64,000 bases of DNA from positions 2,542,001 to 2,606,000 of the forward strand of contig NZ_CP118527.1 in assembly GCF_028885415.1 (NCBI RefSeq), read 5' to 3'. The stretch is from Streptomyces coeruleorubidus (GTDB lineage: Bacteria; Actinomycetota; Actinomycetes; Streptomycetales; Streptomycetaceae). Position 1 is the first letter of the stretch; each line of letters opens with the position of its first letter. The notes beneath the pieces were generated by a model. That model made no database searches. It saw only the letters and a program-made list of their open reading frames with translations, and was not told the origin of the DNA. The translations under genes and the position numbers were made by a program. Of this stretch, positions 1 to 9,058 are shown in pieces.

Positions 1-539
1 GACGCGTAGCGCAGGGCGCGGGCCAGCGCCTTGAACTGGCACTCGACGATGTGGTGCGCGTTGCGACCGTAGGGCACGTGCACGTGCAGCGCGATCTGCG
101 CCTGGGCGACGAAGGACTCCAGGATGTGCCGGGTCATCGTGGTGTCGTACTCGCCGATCATCGGCGCCATCTTCTCGGGCTCGGTGTGCACGAGGTAGGG
201 GCGGCCTGACAGGTCGACGGTGACCTGGGCGAGGGACTCGTCCAGCGGGACCGTGCAGTTGCCGAAGCGGTAGATGCCGACCTTGTCGCCGAGGGCCTGC
301 TTGAAGGCGGCGCCCAGGGCGAGGGCGGTGTCCTCGATGGTGTGGTGCGAGTCGATGTGCAGGTCGCCCTCGGTCTTCACGGTCAGGTCGAACAGACCGT
401 GCCGGCCGAGCTGGTCGAGCATGTGGTCGTAGAAGCCGACGCCGGTGGAGATCTCCGTCTTGCCGGTGCCGTCGAGGTCGATCTCGACGAGGACCGAGGT
501 CTCCTTCGTCGTCCTCTCCACGCGTCCTGTGCGGCTCAT
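1..539 (-). CDS. hisB: Imidazoleglycerol-phosphate dehydratase HisB (3' end beyond window)
   Basis: This enzyme dehydrates imidazole glycerol phosphate to imidazole acetol phosphate in histidine biosynthesis. The first 179 residues are present and the gene runs off the left edge; the family is usually about 195-200 residues, so only a short C-terminus is missing. The Mn-binding signature DSHHTIEDT is seen near residues 63-71, and FYDHML with its conserved His lies near residues 36-41. The ATG at 537-539 overlaps the hisC stop by four bases, so the two genes are translationally coupled. It is the third gene of a hisD-hisC-hisB operon continuing out of the window. Confidence 0.97.
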   Translation of the reverse strand, partial: MSRTGRVERTTKETSVLVEIDLDGTGKTEISTGVGFYDHMLDQLGRHGLFDLTVKTEGDLHIDSHHTIEDTALALGAAFKQALGDKVGIYRFGNCTVPLDESLAQVTVDLSGRPYLVHTEPEKMAPMIGEYDTTMTRHILESFVAQAQIALHVHVPYGRNAHHIVECQFKALARALRYA

Positions 540-1648
540 GAACTCTGCTCCTTCTTCAGTGCACGTACCGCGTCGAGGAACGCGTCGTTCTCTTCGGGGG
601 TTCCGGCCGACACCCGCAGCCACCCGGGGATGCCGTTGTCCCGGACCAGAACGCCCTGGTCGAGGATCTTCTGCCAGGCCGTGTGCGAGTCCTCGAACCT
701 GCCGAACTGCACGAAGTTGGCATCGGACTCCACGACCTCGTAGCCGGTCGCGCGCAGTTCGGTGACCAGGCGGTCCCGCTCGGCCTTGAGCTGCTCGACG
801 TAGCCCAGCAGCGTGCCGGTGTGCTCCAGGGCGGCCAGGGCGGTCGCCTGGGTGACGGCCGACAGGTGGTAGGGCAGCCGGACGAGCTGGACGGCGTCCA
901 CGACGGCCGGGTGCGCGGCGAGGTAGCCGAGGCGCAGGCCCGCCGCGCCGAACGCCTTCGACATCGTGCGGGAGACGACGAGGTTCGGGCGTCCGTCGAG
1001 CAGGGGCAGCAGCGAGTCGCCGTGGCTGAACTCGATGTACGCCTCGTCCACGACCACCATCGACGGCTTCGCCGCCTGCGCGGCCTCGTACAGCGCGAGG
1101 ACCGTCTCGGGCGGGACGGCGTTGCCCGTGGGGTTGTTGGGGGTGGTGATGAAGACGACGTCGGGCCGGTGCTCGGCGATCGCCTGCTCGGCGGCGGCGA
1201 GGTCGATGGTGAAGTCGTCGCCTCGCGGACCGGAGATCCAGCCCGTGCCCGTGCCGCGCGAGATGAGCCCGTGCATCGAGTACGACGGCTCGAAGCCGAT
1301 CGCCGTGCGGCCCGGCCCGCCGAAGGTCTGGAGCAGTTGCTGGATGACCTCGTTGGAGCCGTTGGCGGCCCAGACGTTGGCCACGCCGACCTCGTAGCCG
1401 GACGTGTCCGTCAGGTACTCGGCGAGCTTCGTGCGCAGCTCGACCGCGTCCCGGTCGGGGTAGCGGTTGAGGTTGCGGGCCGCCTCACGGACGCGCTCGG
1501 TGATGCGCTCGACCAGCGCCTCGGGCAGCGGGTAGGGGTTCTCGTTGGTGTTCAGCCGTACGGGGACGTCCAGCTGGGGCGCGCCGTAGGGGGACTTGCC
1601 GCGCAGCTCGTCCCGTACGGGCAGATCGTCGATACGTACGTCGCTCAC
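536..1648 (-). CDS. hisC: Histidinol-phosphate aminotransferase HisC
   Basis: A PLP-dependent class I/II aminotransferase of 370 residues that converts imidazole acetol phosphate plus glutamate to histidinol phosphate. Family marks visible are NTNENPYP near residue 33, TPNNPTGN near 169, the VVDEAYIEF strand with the cofactor Asp near 201, and SRTMSKAFG carrying the Schiff-base lysine at about 231. The start is the GTG at 1646-1648, because its first four bases overlap the hisD stop and the protein then begins right at the usual N-terminus. The other end overlaps hisB by four bases. Confidence 0.97.
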   Translation of the reverse strand: MSDVRIDDLPVRDELRGKSPYGAPQLDVPVRLNTNENPYPLPEALVERITERVREAARNLNRYPDRDAVELRTKLAEYLTDTSGYEVGVANVWAANGSNEVIQQLLQTFGGPGRTAIGFEPSYSMHGLISRGTGTGWISGPRGDDFTIDLAAAEQAIAEHRPDVVFITTPNNPTGNAVPPETVLALYEAAQAAKPSMVVVDEAYIEFSHGDSLLPLLDGRPNLVVSRTMSKAFGAAGLRLGYLAAHPAVVDAVQLVRLPYHLSAVTQATALAALEHTGTLLGYVEQLKAERDRLVTELRATGYEVVESDANFVQFGRFEDSHTAWQKILDQGVLVRDNGIPGWLRVSAGTPEENDAFLDAVRALKKEQSS

Positions 1649-2970
1649 TTGCTCTCCGGCACCTTCCAGCCGAACCTTGCCTTGATCGCCGCGCCGTGCG
1701 CGGGCAGGTCCTCCGCCTCCGCCAGCGTGACCACGTGGTGCGCGACCTCGGCCAGCGCGTCCTTCGTGTAGTCGACGATGTGGATGCCGCGCAGGAACGA
1801 CTGGACGGACAGGCCCGAGGAGTGGCAGGCGCAGCCGCCGGTGGGCAGGACGTGGTTGGAGCCGGCCGCGTAGTCGCCGAGGGAGACCGGCGCCCAGGGG
1901 CCGATGAAGATCGCGCCGGCGTTCCTGACGCGGTCGGCCACGGCGGCCGCGTCGGCCGTCTGGATCTCCAGGTGCTCGGCGCCGTACGCGTCGACCACCT
2001 TCAGGCCCTCGTCGATGCCGTCGACCAGGACGATCGCGGACTGCTTGCCGGACAGGGCCGGGACGATCCGGTCGTCGACGTGCCTGGTGGCCGCGACCTG
2101 CGGCTCCAGCTCCTTGTCCACGGCGTCCGCGAGCTCGGCGGAGTCGGTGACCAGGACGGCGGCGGCCAGCGGGTCGTGCTCGGCCTGGCTGATCAGGTCG
2201 GAGGCGACGTGCACCGGGTCGGCCGTGTCGTCGGCCAGGACCGCGATCTCGGTCGGGCCGGCCTCGGCGTCGATGCCGATCTTGCCGGTGAAGTAGCGCT
2301 TGGCGGCGGCGACCCAGATGTTGCCGGGGCCGGTGACCATGTTGGCGGGCGGGCAGGACTGAGTGCCGTACGCGAACATCGCGACGGCGGTGGCACCACC
2401 GGCGGCGTAGACCTCGTCGACGCCGAGCAGCGCGCAGGCGGCGAGGATCGTCGGGTGCGGCAGCCCGTTGAACTCGGCCTGGGCAGGAGAGGCGAGCGCG
2501 ATGGACTCGACGCCGGCCTCCTGGGCGGGCACCACGTTCATGACCACGGAGGACGGATACACCGACCGGCCGCCGGGCGCGTACAGCCCGACCCGCTCCA
2601 CCGGAACCCACTTTTCGGTCACGGAGCCGCCGGGCACCACCTGGGTGGTGTGCGTGCTGCGGCGCTGCTCGCGGTGGACGATCCGGGCGCGCCGGATGGA
2701 CTCCTCCAGGGCCGCGCGCACGGCCGGGTCGAGCTCCTCCAGCGCGCGCGTGAGCGCGGCGGCCGGCACCCGCACCTGGTCGAGCCTGACCCCGTCGAAC
2801 CGCTCGGCGAAATCGATCAGTGCCGCGTCGCCCCGATGATGCACGTCCTCGCAGATCGGACGCACCTTCTCCAGGGCGGCCTGTACGTCGAACTCGGCTC
2901 GGGGCAGCAGGTCACGCAGGGCGGGGCCCTCGGGGAGGGCGTCGCCACGCAGATCGATTCGGGAGATCAC
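1645..2970 (-). CDS. hisD: Histidinol dehydrogenase HisD
   Basis: NAD-dependent oxidation of histidinol to histidine in two steps, the last reaction of the pathway. The 441-residue length is normal. The family block with [25 protein letters not shown] and the Zn/catalytic segment [10 protein letters not shown] is present. I chose the GTG at 2968-2970 because a purine-rich GAGAG lies just upstream and the encoded start MISRIDLRG matches the family N-terminus; the open frame continues upstream but looks like a shadow of the divergent gene. It is the first gene of the his operon. A palindrome 42 bases upstream may be an operator. Confidence 0.97.
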   Translation of the reverse strand: MISRIDLRGDALPEGPALRDLLPRAEFDVQAALEKVRPICEDVHHRGDAALIDFAERFDGVRLDQVRVPAAALTRALEELDPAVRAALEESIRRARIVHREQRRSTHTTQVVPGGSVTEKWVPVERVGLYAPGGRSVYPSSVVMNVVPAQEAGVESIALASPAQAEFNGLPHPTILAACALLGVDEVYAAGGATAVAMFAYGTQSCPPANMVTGPGNIWVAAAKRYFTGKIGIDAEAGPTEIAVLADDTADPVHVASDLISQAEHDPLAAAVLVTDSAELADAVDKELEPQVAATRHVDDRIVPALSGKQSAIVLVDGIDEGLKVVDAYGAEHLEIQTADAAAVADRVRNAGAIFIGPWAPVSLGDYAAGSNHVLPTGGCACHSSGLSVQSFLRGIHIVDYTKDALAEVAHHVVTLAEAEDLPAHGAAIKARFGWKVPESK

Positions 2971-3011
2971 GTGCTCAATTCTCTCAGACCTCGATGACGC
3001 GCCGTTCGCTC

Positions 3012-3028
3012 GTATCAATGGCTGATAC
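3012..3028. promoter_or_regulatory. Palindrome GTATCA-N5-TGATAC between hisD and the divergent gene
   Basis: A perfect six-base inverted repeat with a five-base spacer lies in the 178-bp divergent intergenic region, 42 bases upstream of the hisD start. Its symmetry and position suggest a dimeric repressor site for the his operon. I do not know which regulator would bind it. Confidence 0.4.
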
Positions 3029-3148
3029 AGAGTGTCGCCGGAACGCGGAGGATCCCCTTCACGTTTCGCGTTCGGGGCGTCACCCAGCGGGCATGAACAG
3101 GTGTACGAAGCACCTGACCCGCGAGTAGCCGGGGAGGAAGGAAGAGAC

Positions 3149-4726
3149 GTGACCGAGGGGGCCGGCGTGCGTGCCGGGGAGCTGCCCGACGACCTGACCG
3201 CGGCCGAGGCCGGAATGTGGCAGGCCTTTCGCAACGGCAGCGTGTACGACCTGAGCAGCGGCGACCCGGTGGTGGACGATCCGCACGGCGGCCACCCCTG
3301 GGGCGAGGACCGGACCGTGCGGGCCCGGATCGTCTGCTGGCTGCTCCTGGACGGCCCGCCCGCCCTGGCCGGCCGGGTGTCGTCGCTGAAGCTGACCGGC
3401 GTGCGGATCAGCGGCTCGCTGGACCTCGCGGGCGGCACGGTGGTGCCGTACGTCGAGATGCGCCAGTGCCGGTTCGAGGAGGACGTGCTGCTGCCGGAGG
3501 CGCGTTTCACGACGGTGCGGATGGTGGACTGCTCGGTGCCGCGGCTGGAGGCGGCCCGGGTGCAGACGGAGGGCGACCTGCATCTGCCGCGCTGCCGCTT
3601 CCACCGCGGCATCCGGCTCACGGACGCGCAGATCGGCACGGACCTGATGCTCAACCAGTCGATCGTGCACCGGGACCGCCACGGCCGGTCGATCGCCGCG
3701 GACGGCCTGACCGTCGGCCAGGACTTACAGGCCGAGCTGCTGGAGTCGCACGGCGAGCTCAGCCTGCGCGCCGCCACCATCGGCGTGTCCCTGAGCCTGC
3801 GCGGCGCCCGCCTGACCAATCCGTACGAGCGGCTCGCCTTCAACGCCCCGCAGCTGACCGTCGAGCGCAGCCTGTACCTGACCCCGGCGGGCGTCGGCGC
3901 CCAGGCGGTGAGCGGGATGACCCCGGCGCGCGGGACGCGGATCCAGCGGTTCGCGTGCGAGGGCGGGATCCGGCTGGACGACGGGCGGTTCGGCGACGCG
4001 GTCGACTTCGAGCGGGCCAGATTCACCCTCACCGACGACCAGGAGCTGTCGCTGCGCCGGGTACAGACGCCGGAGCTGCGGTTCCTCGGCGAGCATCCCG
4101 CGCGCGGGCGTGTCGTGCTGTCGGGGGCGAAGATCGTCAACCTGATGGACCGGGCGGACGCCTGGCCCGGCCCGGGGCGGCTGCACATGGGCGGCTTCGC
4201 CTACGAGAACCTCGTGCCGCGCGGGCCGTTCCCGCTGGCCGAGCGGCTGGACTGGGTGGCGGCGGCGACGGCCGAGTACAACCCGGAGCCCTACGAGCGG
4301 CTCGCGGCCGTGCTGCGGGCCGGCGGGGAGGACGAGGACGCCCGCGAGGTGCTGCTCGCCAAGCAGCGCCGGCACCGGGAGAGCCTGCCGCCGGCCGCCA
4401 AGCTGTGGGGCTACGCACAGGACTGGACGGTCGCCTACGGGTACCGGCCGGCCCGGGCCGCGGTGTGGATGGCGGTGCTGTGGGCGGCGGGCTCGCTCGC
4501 CTTCGCGCAGGCCGGGCATCCGCCGCTGAAGCGGGGCGAGCATCCGGAGTGGAACCCCACGCTCTTCACGCTCGATCTGCTGCTGCCGGTCATCGACCTC
4601 GGCCAGGTGGGCTTCTGGCAGCTGCGCGGGGGCTGGCAGTGGCTGGCGACGGCGATGATCCTGCTGGGCTGGATCCTGGCGACGACGGTGGCGGCGGGGG
4701 CGACGCGGCTGCTGCGGCGCAACTAG
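3149..4726 (+). CDS. Membrane-anchored beta-helix-like protein with a TTA codon (often named 'membrane-associated oxidoreductase')
   Basis: A 525-residue protein of unproven function. Residues about 60-330 consist of irregular repeats with alternating hydrophobic residues (for example [36 protein letters not shown]). This is the pattern of a right-handed beta-helix of the pentapeptide or bactofilin kind. The C-terminus has two hydrophobic segments (about residues 435-455 and 500-520), so it is probably membrane-bound. The GTG start at 3149 follows a GGAAGGAAG Shine-Dalgarno sequence. Leucine 193 is encoded by TTA (3725-3727), the only in-frame TTA I found in the window, which implies dependence on the bldA tRNA. 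Homologues in Streptomyces carry the oxidoreductase name, but I see no cofactor motif. Confidence 0.85.
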   Translation: MTEGAGVRAGELPDDLTAAEAGMWQAFRNGSVYDLSSGDPVVDDPHGGHPWGEDRTVRARIVCWLLLDGPPALAGRVSSLKLTGVRISGSLDLAGGTVVPYVEMRQCRFEEDVLLPEARFTTVRMVDCSVPRLEAARVQTEGDLHLPRCRFHRGIRLTDAQIGTDLMLNQSIVHRDRHGRSIAADGLTVGQDLQAELLESHGELSLRAATIGVSLSLRGARLTNPYERLAFNAPQLTVERSLYLTPAGVGAQAVSGMTPARGTRIQRFACEGGIRLDDGRFGDAVDFERARFTLTDDQELSLRRVQTPELRFLGEHPARGRVVLSGAKIVNLMDRADAWPGPGRLHMGGFAYENLVPRGPFPLAERLDWVAAATAEYNPEPYERLAAVLRAGGEDEDAREVLLAKQRRHRESLPPAAKLWGYAQDWTVAYGYRPARAAVWMAVLWAAGSLAFAQAGHPPLKRGEHPEWNPTLFTLDLLLPVIDLGQVGFWQLRGGWQWLATAMILLGWILATTVAAGATRLLRRN

Positions 4727-4739
4727 TGTTGCGCATGTG

Positions 4740-4761
4740 ATGGCAGTTGTTGAACTGTCAT
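4740..4761 (+). terminator. Rho-independent-type terminator
   Basis: Nine-base arms (ATGGCAGTT / AACTGTCAT, one G-T pair) flank a four-base loop. A T-rich tract (TAGTTTTA) follows directly, 13 bases after the stop of the preceding gene. Confidence 0.65.
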
Positions 4762-4859
4762 AGTTTTACCTTCTCTTGACTTTTCGGCATACAACTTTCC
4801 GCGAGTTCCCCGAAGCATCTGGCGCCGCTGTGACCAGCAGACTTTCAATGGTCGGCACC

Positions 4860-5879
4860 ATGGCGATACAGCTGCCGTTCATCCGCGCGAGCCGGATGAC
4901 AAGGACCGCTTCCCGCCTCGTCGTCGGCCCGCGCGCCGACGACGAGGTGCTGCTCGACGCGCCCGACGCGCGGCTCAGTCCGGCGCTGGTCGCGGCCGCC
5001 CATGGCGACCACGGACCGGCCGCCGGGCTGCTCCGCGCCACCCGGGCGGCGGCCGAGTGGGAGCGGCGCGACCGGTACGTCACCCGGCTGGCCGCCTTCG
5101 CCCGCTCGCGCCCCGACTGGCTGGACGCCTGGCTCGCCACCGCCCCGCACGACCCGGACGCGCTGCTGCTCCGGGCCCAGCTGGCGGTGGACCGGGCCTG
5201 GCAGTCACCGGCCCGGGCCGAGGCGCTGCGCGAGGTGAGCCCGCTGCTCACGGCCGCCGCGCGGGCCGACCACGGCGACCCCGTGCCCTGGCGGCTCGCG
5301 CTGGACCACGCGCGCGGCGCCCAGGCCGGACACACCTACTTCGAGGAACTGTGGGCAGCGGCCGTCCGCCGCGCCCCGCACCACTACGGCTGTCACGAGT
5401 CGGCCCTGCGCTATCTGGCCGCGTCCTGGCACGGTTCGCACCAGGAGTGCTTCGACTTCGCCGACCGGGCCGCGCAGGACGCGCCCGCCGACGCGCTCGT
5501 CCAGGCGCTTCCGCTGCGGGCGGCCTTCGGCTACCTCACCGACGGCTGCGGGCCCGAGGTGCCGCGCGAACGGCTGGACGCGGCCGCCGACCGGGCGATC
5601 GCGCTGTCCCCGCGACTGCCGGCGGCCGACCCCTGGCCGGCCCGGATGCGGAACCTGCTCGTCTTCGTCCTGGTGTGCCTGGAGCGCTGGCCGGACGCCC
5701 AGGAACAGCTGCGCCTGAACGGCCCGTACGCCACCTCGTTCCCCTGGGACCGGGTGTCGGACGACCCGCTCGGCCACTTCCTCCGGATACGCGACGACAT
5801 CCGGGACCGGGCGGCCGGCCGGCCGCCCGGACATCCACGGAGTGAACGCGGCGGACGAGTCCGCTCGCGCGACCATTAG
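4860..5879 (+). CDS. Conserved hypothetical, probably all-helical protein
   Basis: I do not recognise a named family with certainty. The roughly 339-residue protein is alanine- and arginine-rich and looks built of helical pairs resembling tetratricopeptide-type repeats (DPDALLLRAQLAVDRAW, APADALVQALPLRAAFGYL). No signal peptide, membrane segment or catalytic motif is evident. The start is uncertain: ATG 4860 is given, but ATG 4848, ATG 4896 and GTG 4830 are also in frame and none has a strong Shine-Dalgarno sequence. An unusually AT-rich stretch at 4760-4805 upstream probably contains the promoter. It ends 11 bases before the LON-domain gene, so the two may be co-transcribed. Confidence 0.75.
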   Translation: MAIQLPFIRASRMTRTASRLVVGPRADDEVLLDAPDARLSPALVAAAHGDHGPAAGLLRATRAAAEWERRDRYVTRLAAFARSRPDWLDAWLATAPHDPDALLLRAQLAVDRAWQSPARAEALREVSPLLTAAARADHGDPVPWRLALDHARGAQAGHTYFEELWAAAVRRAPHHYGCHESALRYLAASWHGSHQECFDFADRAAQDAPADALVQALPLRAAFGYLTDGCGPEVPRERLDAAADRAIALSPRLPAADPWPARMRNLLVFVLVCLERWPDAQEQLRLNGPYATSFPWDRVSDDPLGHFLRIRDDIRDRAAGRPPGHPRSERGGRVRSRDH

Positions 5880-5890
5880 GCTTTTGCGTC

Positions 5891-6631
5891 GTGACCACCG
5901 TCCGGCTCCCCCTCTTCCCCCTGAACTCGGTGCTGTTCCCGGGGCTCGTGCTCCCGCTCAACGTCTTCGAGGAGCGGTATCGCGCCATGATGCGCGAACT
6001 GCTGAAGACGCCCGAGGACGAGCCGCGCCGGTTCGCCGTCGTGGCGATCCGCGACGGCCACGAGGTGGCCCCGAGCGCGCCCGGCATGCCCGACCCCACG
6101 TCCCTGCCCGAGCGGGGGCCCGCCGCCGGCTTCGGCACGGACCCGACCAAGGCGTTCCACAAGGTGGGCTGTATCGCGGACGCGGCGACGATCCGGGAGC
6201 GGACCGACGGCTCCTTCGAGGTGCTGGCGACCGGCACGACCCGGGTGCGGCTGGTCTCGGTGGAGGCGTCCGGTCCCTTCCTGACGGCCGAGCTGGAGAC
6301 ACTGCCGGAGGAACCCGGCGACGAGGCGGCGCCGCTGGCCGAGGGGGTGCTGCGATCCTTCCGCCAGTACCAGAAACGACTGGCGGGCGCGCGGGAACGG
6401 TCCCTGACGACCGGCGCCGACCTGCCCGACGAGCCGGGCGTGGTGTCGTACCTGGTGGCCGCGGCGATGATGCTGGACACGCCCACCAAGCAACGCCTGC
6501 TCCAGGCGCCCGACACGGCCTCCCGCCTGCGCGACGAGCTGAAACTCCTTCGCTCCGAGACGGCCATCATCCGTAATCTGCCGTCGTTGCCGGGGTCGGA
6601 CCTGACGCGCGGCCCGACGAGTCTCAACTGA
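5891..6631 (+). CDS. LON substrate-binding (N-terminal) domain protein
   Basis: A 246-residue stand-alone version of the N-terminal domain of Lon protease, without the ATPase or protease parts. The hallmark opening VRLPLFPLNSVLFPG...LPLNVFEERY is at residues 4-30, followed by the typical GCIAD...RTDGSFEVLATGTTRVRL strand region near 95-120 and a helical C-terminus. Such proteins are presumed to bind unfolded or peptide substrates; the role in Streptomyces is not established. GTG 5891 begins the protein exactly at the conserved start. Confidence 0.92.
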   Translation: MTTVRLPLFPLNSVLFPGLVLPLNVFEERYRAMMRELLKTPEDEPRRFAVVAIRDGHEVAPSAPGMPDPTSLPERGPAAGFGTDPTKAFHKVGCIADAATIRERTDGSFEVLATGTTRVRLVSVEASGPFLTAELETLPEEPGDEAAPLAEGVLRSFRQYQKRLAGARERSLTTGADLPDEPGVVSYLVAAAMMLDTPTKQRLLQAPDTASRLRDELKLLRSETAIIRNLPSLPGSDLTRGPTSLN

Positions 6632-6659
6632 AGACGCGTCTCAACTGAAGCGGACCGGA

Positions 6660-7163
6660 ATGGCGAAGAAGTCGAAGAAGCAGCACCAGCCGGGCGGCAC
6701 CCCCGCGACGGTCGCCCTCACGGCGGCGGGCGTGGAGTTCACGGTCCACTCCTACGACCACGACCCCTCCCACCCCTCCTACGGCGAGGAGGCGGCCGAG
6801 GCGATGGGCGTCTCCCCGGACCGCGTCTTCAAGACCCTGGTGGCGGACATCGACGGCGCGCTGACGGTCGCCGTGGTCCCGGTGGCGGGTCAACTGGACC
6901 TGAAGGCCCTGGCAGCGGCGGTGGGCGGCAAACGCGCGACGATGGCGGACCCGACACTGGCGGAACGCACGACGGGCTATGTCAGGGGCGGCATCTCGCC
7001 ACTGGGCCAGCGAAAGAGGCTCCCGACGGTGCTCGATGCCTCGGCTTCAGCGCACTCGACGATCTGCGTCTCGGCGGGCCGGAGGGGCTTGGAGGTGGAA
7101 CTGTCCCCGGAGGACCTCGCCAAACTGACACAAGCGGTGCTGGCTCCCATCGGACGCACCTAA
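6660..7163 (+). CDS. ybaK: YbaK/EbsC-type Cys-tRNA(Pro) deacylase
   Basis: A 167-residue member of the YbaK/ProX trans-editing family, which hydrolyses cysteine mischarged onto tRNA-Pro. Family features are TPATVALTAAGVEFTVHSYDHD at the N-terminus, RVFKTLVADID with the conserved lysine near residue 58, and the C-terminal GGISPLGQRKRLPTVLD block near 113-130. ATG 6660 is the only good start. It follows the LON-domain gene by 28 bases on the same strand. Substrate specificity within the family cannot be read from sequence alone. Confidence 0.9.
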   Translation: MAKKSKKQHQPGGTPATVALTAAGVEFTVHSYDHDPSHPSYGEEAAEAMGVSPDRVFKTLVADIDGALTVAVVPVAGQLDLKALAAAVGGKRATMADPTLAERTTGYVRGGISPLGQRKRLPTVLDASASAHSTICVSAGRRGLEVELSPEDLAKLTQAVLAPIGRT

Positions 7164-7176
7164 CCTGCGGGCAGTC

Positions 7177-7194
7177 GTGCCGCTGGGGCGGCAC
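7177..7194. terminator. Short stem-loop between convergent genes
   Basis: A perfect seven-base stem (GTGCCGC / GCGGCAC) with loop TGGG lies 13 bases after the ybaK stop in the 103-bp convergent gap. There is no T-run, as is usual in this genome type. Confidence 0.4.
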
Positions 7195-7266
7195 CCGTCC
7201 CAAAGAGAGCGGCACCCCGCTACGCCGGGCTGCGCACCCACCCGGCCTCGGCACCGACGCCGAGCA

Positions 7267-7980
7267 CTACGCAACCGGCGGCGCCTGATACGGCCCGTCC
7301 GGAAACTCCGGCTCCGGATCCCGGGGCCCGAACAACGCCATCAACCCGAGATGCAACACCAGCGCAGCAAACGGCCAGGCCAGCAGCGCCCCCTTCGCCC
7401 CCAACCTCAACGGCGCGGAAAACGACACCCCCCGCCCCACTTCCCGCGCATGCGCGACCACATCCTCCGCGGGCCCGAGCCACACCCCGACCCGCCAGGC
7501 CAGCAACGACCCGAGCAGCCCCCCGACGGCCAGCCCCACCACCAGCGGCACACCCCCACGCCGCCGCAGCAGGAACACGACCAGGGCACTGACGACCCCG
7601 AAGGCCAGCCCGAGCAGCGCGAACGTGCCGTCGACCCCGACGGCCTGCTCCCCCTCGGTGTCCTTGAGGTAGACGATCCACTTCCCCTCGACCACGTCAC
7701 CGACCAGCGGCACGTGCGGCGCGAGCCACCACCACAGCACACCCAGCAGCACCCCGCCGAGCGCCACGGCCACCGCGATCACGCCGGCCTCCCGCACTTC
7801 CGTCCTCATCCCGGGGCCGTCTTGTCCGTACCAGCCGTGCCCGGTGTACTCGGCGTACTCGGCGTACTCGGCGTGCTGGGACCCGGGAGCCTGCGCTCCG
7901 GCCCCGGCGCCCGGCGGCTGCCACGAATCCTGTGCGGAACGTTCATGCGGTGGCGGTGGCGGATTCAGTGGTGCGGTCAC
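7267..7980 (-). CDS. DUF2567 membrane protein
   Basis: A 237-residue protein with a proline-rich cytoplasmic head, a short nine-base-repeat segment (AEYAEYAEY near residue 40), and four hydrophobic segments (about residues 65-85, 120-140, 148-168 and 200-220). This is the layout of the actinobacterial DUF2567 family. The function is unknown. GTG 7978-7980 is chosen because MTAPLNPPPPPHERS is the usual type of N-terminus. It lies 56 bases downstream of the ABC permease gene on the same strand and may belong to that operon. Confidence 0.85.
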   Translation of the reverse strand: MTAPLNPPPPPHERSAQDSWQPPGAGAGAQAPGSQHAEYAEYAEYTGHGWYGQDGPGMRTEVREAGVIAVAVALGGVLLGVLWWWLAPHVPLVGDVVEGKWIVYLKDTEGEQAVGVDGTFALLGLAFGVVSALVVFLLRRRGGVPLVVGLAVGGLLGSLLAWRVGVWLGPAEDVVAHAREVGRGVSFSAPLRLGAKGALLAWPFAALVLHLGLMALFGPRDPEPEFPDGPYQAPPVA

Positions 7981-8036
7981 CCTGCCATCGTGCCAGGCCC
8001 GCCTGTGCCCCGCGTCACGGGACGATCCCTCGCCGC

Positions 8037-8858
8037 TCACCGGACGGCCGCCCGGCGGTACGCCCAGGTCGCCACGGCCAGCGAGACGACGCCCACGAAG
8101 GCGCACACGGCGAGGTCACCGAGCACGAAGGCCCAGTCGGGATGCGGCCCGAACGTGCGCGCGAAGGCCTCCACCCCGTACGTCGACGGCAGCAGATCCC
8201 GCGTGAAACGCACGGCCTCGGGCATCCGCTCGGCCGGCAGCACGCCCAGCAGCAGCGCCGCCGACATGCCCAGCTGCCCGAGCAGCGTGGCCAGCTCCGG
8301 CCGGGGCGCGAGCAGTCCGAGCGCCGCCCCCAGCCCGGCGAGCGCGGCACCCGCGAGCGGGATCACGGCCACGAGGATCCACAGATGGGCCAGCGGCAGC
8401 CCGAACAGCACACAGCCGAACACGGCCGTCACGACGGTCCCCGGCACGGTGAACGACGCGTACGCGCCCGCCGCGCCCAGCACCACCGCCGCCGGTGGCA
8501 CCGGCAAGGTCGCGTAGTGGTCGAGTCCGCCGCTGGCCCGCAGCTGCCCGAAGTACTGCGCGAGGAGGTTCAGCGCGACGAAGGCGACCACCAGGACGGA
8601 CGACCCGGCGACGACGGCCTGGGCCTCCGCCCCGTCGTCCACGACCCCGCGCATCAGGATCATGATCCCGATCGACTGGAAGGTCGCCACGAACAGCAGC
8701 GGGATCCGCGCGACCCGCGCCCGGGACAGCTGCGCCCGGTACACGGCCGCCAGCGACGGCCACAGCCGCGCCCGAGGTCCGAGCTCGGCCGCGCACGCGG
8801 CGGGCTCCTCCACGGCCAGGGCACTGCCCGGCAGGACATCGGCGGGTACGACACTCAC
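8037..8858 (-). CDS. ABC-2-type transporter permease
   Basis: A 273-residue integral membrane protein with about six hydrophobic segments (for example IPLLFVATFQSIGIMILM, VLVVAFVALNLLAQYF, ATLLGQLGMSAALLLGVLP) and the late glycine/proline-containing region typical of ABC-2 exporters. It is the membrane partner of the ATPase encoded upstream at 9055-10074. The GTG start at 8856-8858 overlaps the stop of the small pentad-repeat ORF by four bases, so its translation probably depends on ribosomes leaving that ORF. The exported substrate is unknown. Confidence 0.88.
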   Translation of the reverse strand: MSVVPADVLPGSALAVEEPAACAAELGPRARLWPSLAAVYRAQLSRARVARIPLLFVATFQSIGIMILMRGVVDDGAEAQAVVAGSSVLVVAFVALNLLAQYFGQLRASGGLDHYATLPVPPAAVVLGAAGAYASFTVPGTVVTAVFGCVLFGLPLAHLWILVAVIPLAGAALAGLGAALGLLAPRPELATLLGQLGMSAALLLGVLPAERMPEAVRFTRDLLPSTYGVEAFARTFGPHPDWAFVLGDLAVCAFVGVVSLAVATWAYRRAAVR

Positions 8859-9058
8859 GTCGCGCTGCTCCCCTTCGTCGGGTCCACTGCGGCAGTCGCC
8901 CTGTTCGGTACGTACGCGGCGGCCTGCGTACTCAAGGCCGCCGCATTACGGGCCGTCACCTTCAAGGCCGTCATGTTCAGGGCCGTCATGTTCAGGGCCG
9001 TCATGTTCAGGGCCGTCATGTTCCAGGCCCCCGCACTCAAGGCCTCGGTACTCCTCAC
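8855..9058 (-). CDS. Small pentad-repeat ORF coupled between ABC ATPase and permease genes
   Basis: A 67-codon ORF fills exactly the space between the ATPase and permease genes. Its GTG (9056-9058) overlaps the ATPase stop by four bases, and its stop (8855-8857) overlaps the permease start by four bases. Residues 2-46 are nine consecutive five-residue units of the pattern (L/R/W)-(N/S/K)-x-x-A, with four WNMTA/LNMTA units in the middle. I do not recognise a family, and the units do not match the classical A(D/N)LXX pentapeptide repeat. It could be a real small protein, or a translated spacer that keeps ribosomes moving from ATPase to permease. Expression is inferred only from the coupling. 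Confidence 0.5.
   Translation of the reverse strand: MRSTEALSAGAWNMTALNMTALNMTALNMTALKVTARNAAALSTQAAAYVPNRATAAVDPTKGSSAT
8921..9055. repeat. Nine tandem 15-bp units
   Basis: Units start GGCC every 15 bases from 8921 to 9055. The three at 8966-9010 are identical (GGCCGTCATGTTCAG), those at 8951 and 9011 differ by a few bases, and the outer four are more diverged. The period is a whole number of codons, so expansions keep the small ORF and its coupling open. Confidence 0.9.

Noticed and set aside
683..2997. Long plus-strand ORFs opposite hisC and hisD
   Set aside because: They are antisense shadows caused by high G/C at third codon positions; the minus-strand proteins have clear family motifs.
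7854..7884. Nine-base repeat (TACTCGGCG) as a regulatory array
   Set aside because: It lies inside the DUF2567 coding region and simply encodes the AEY repeat.
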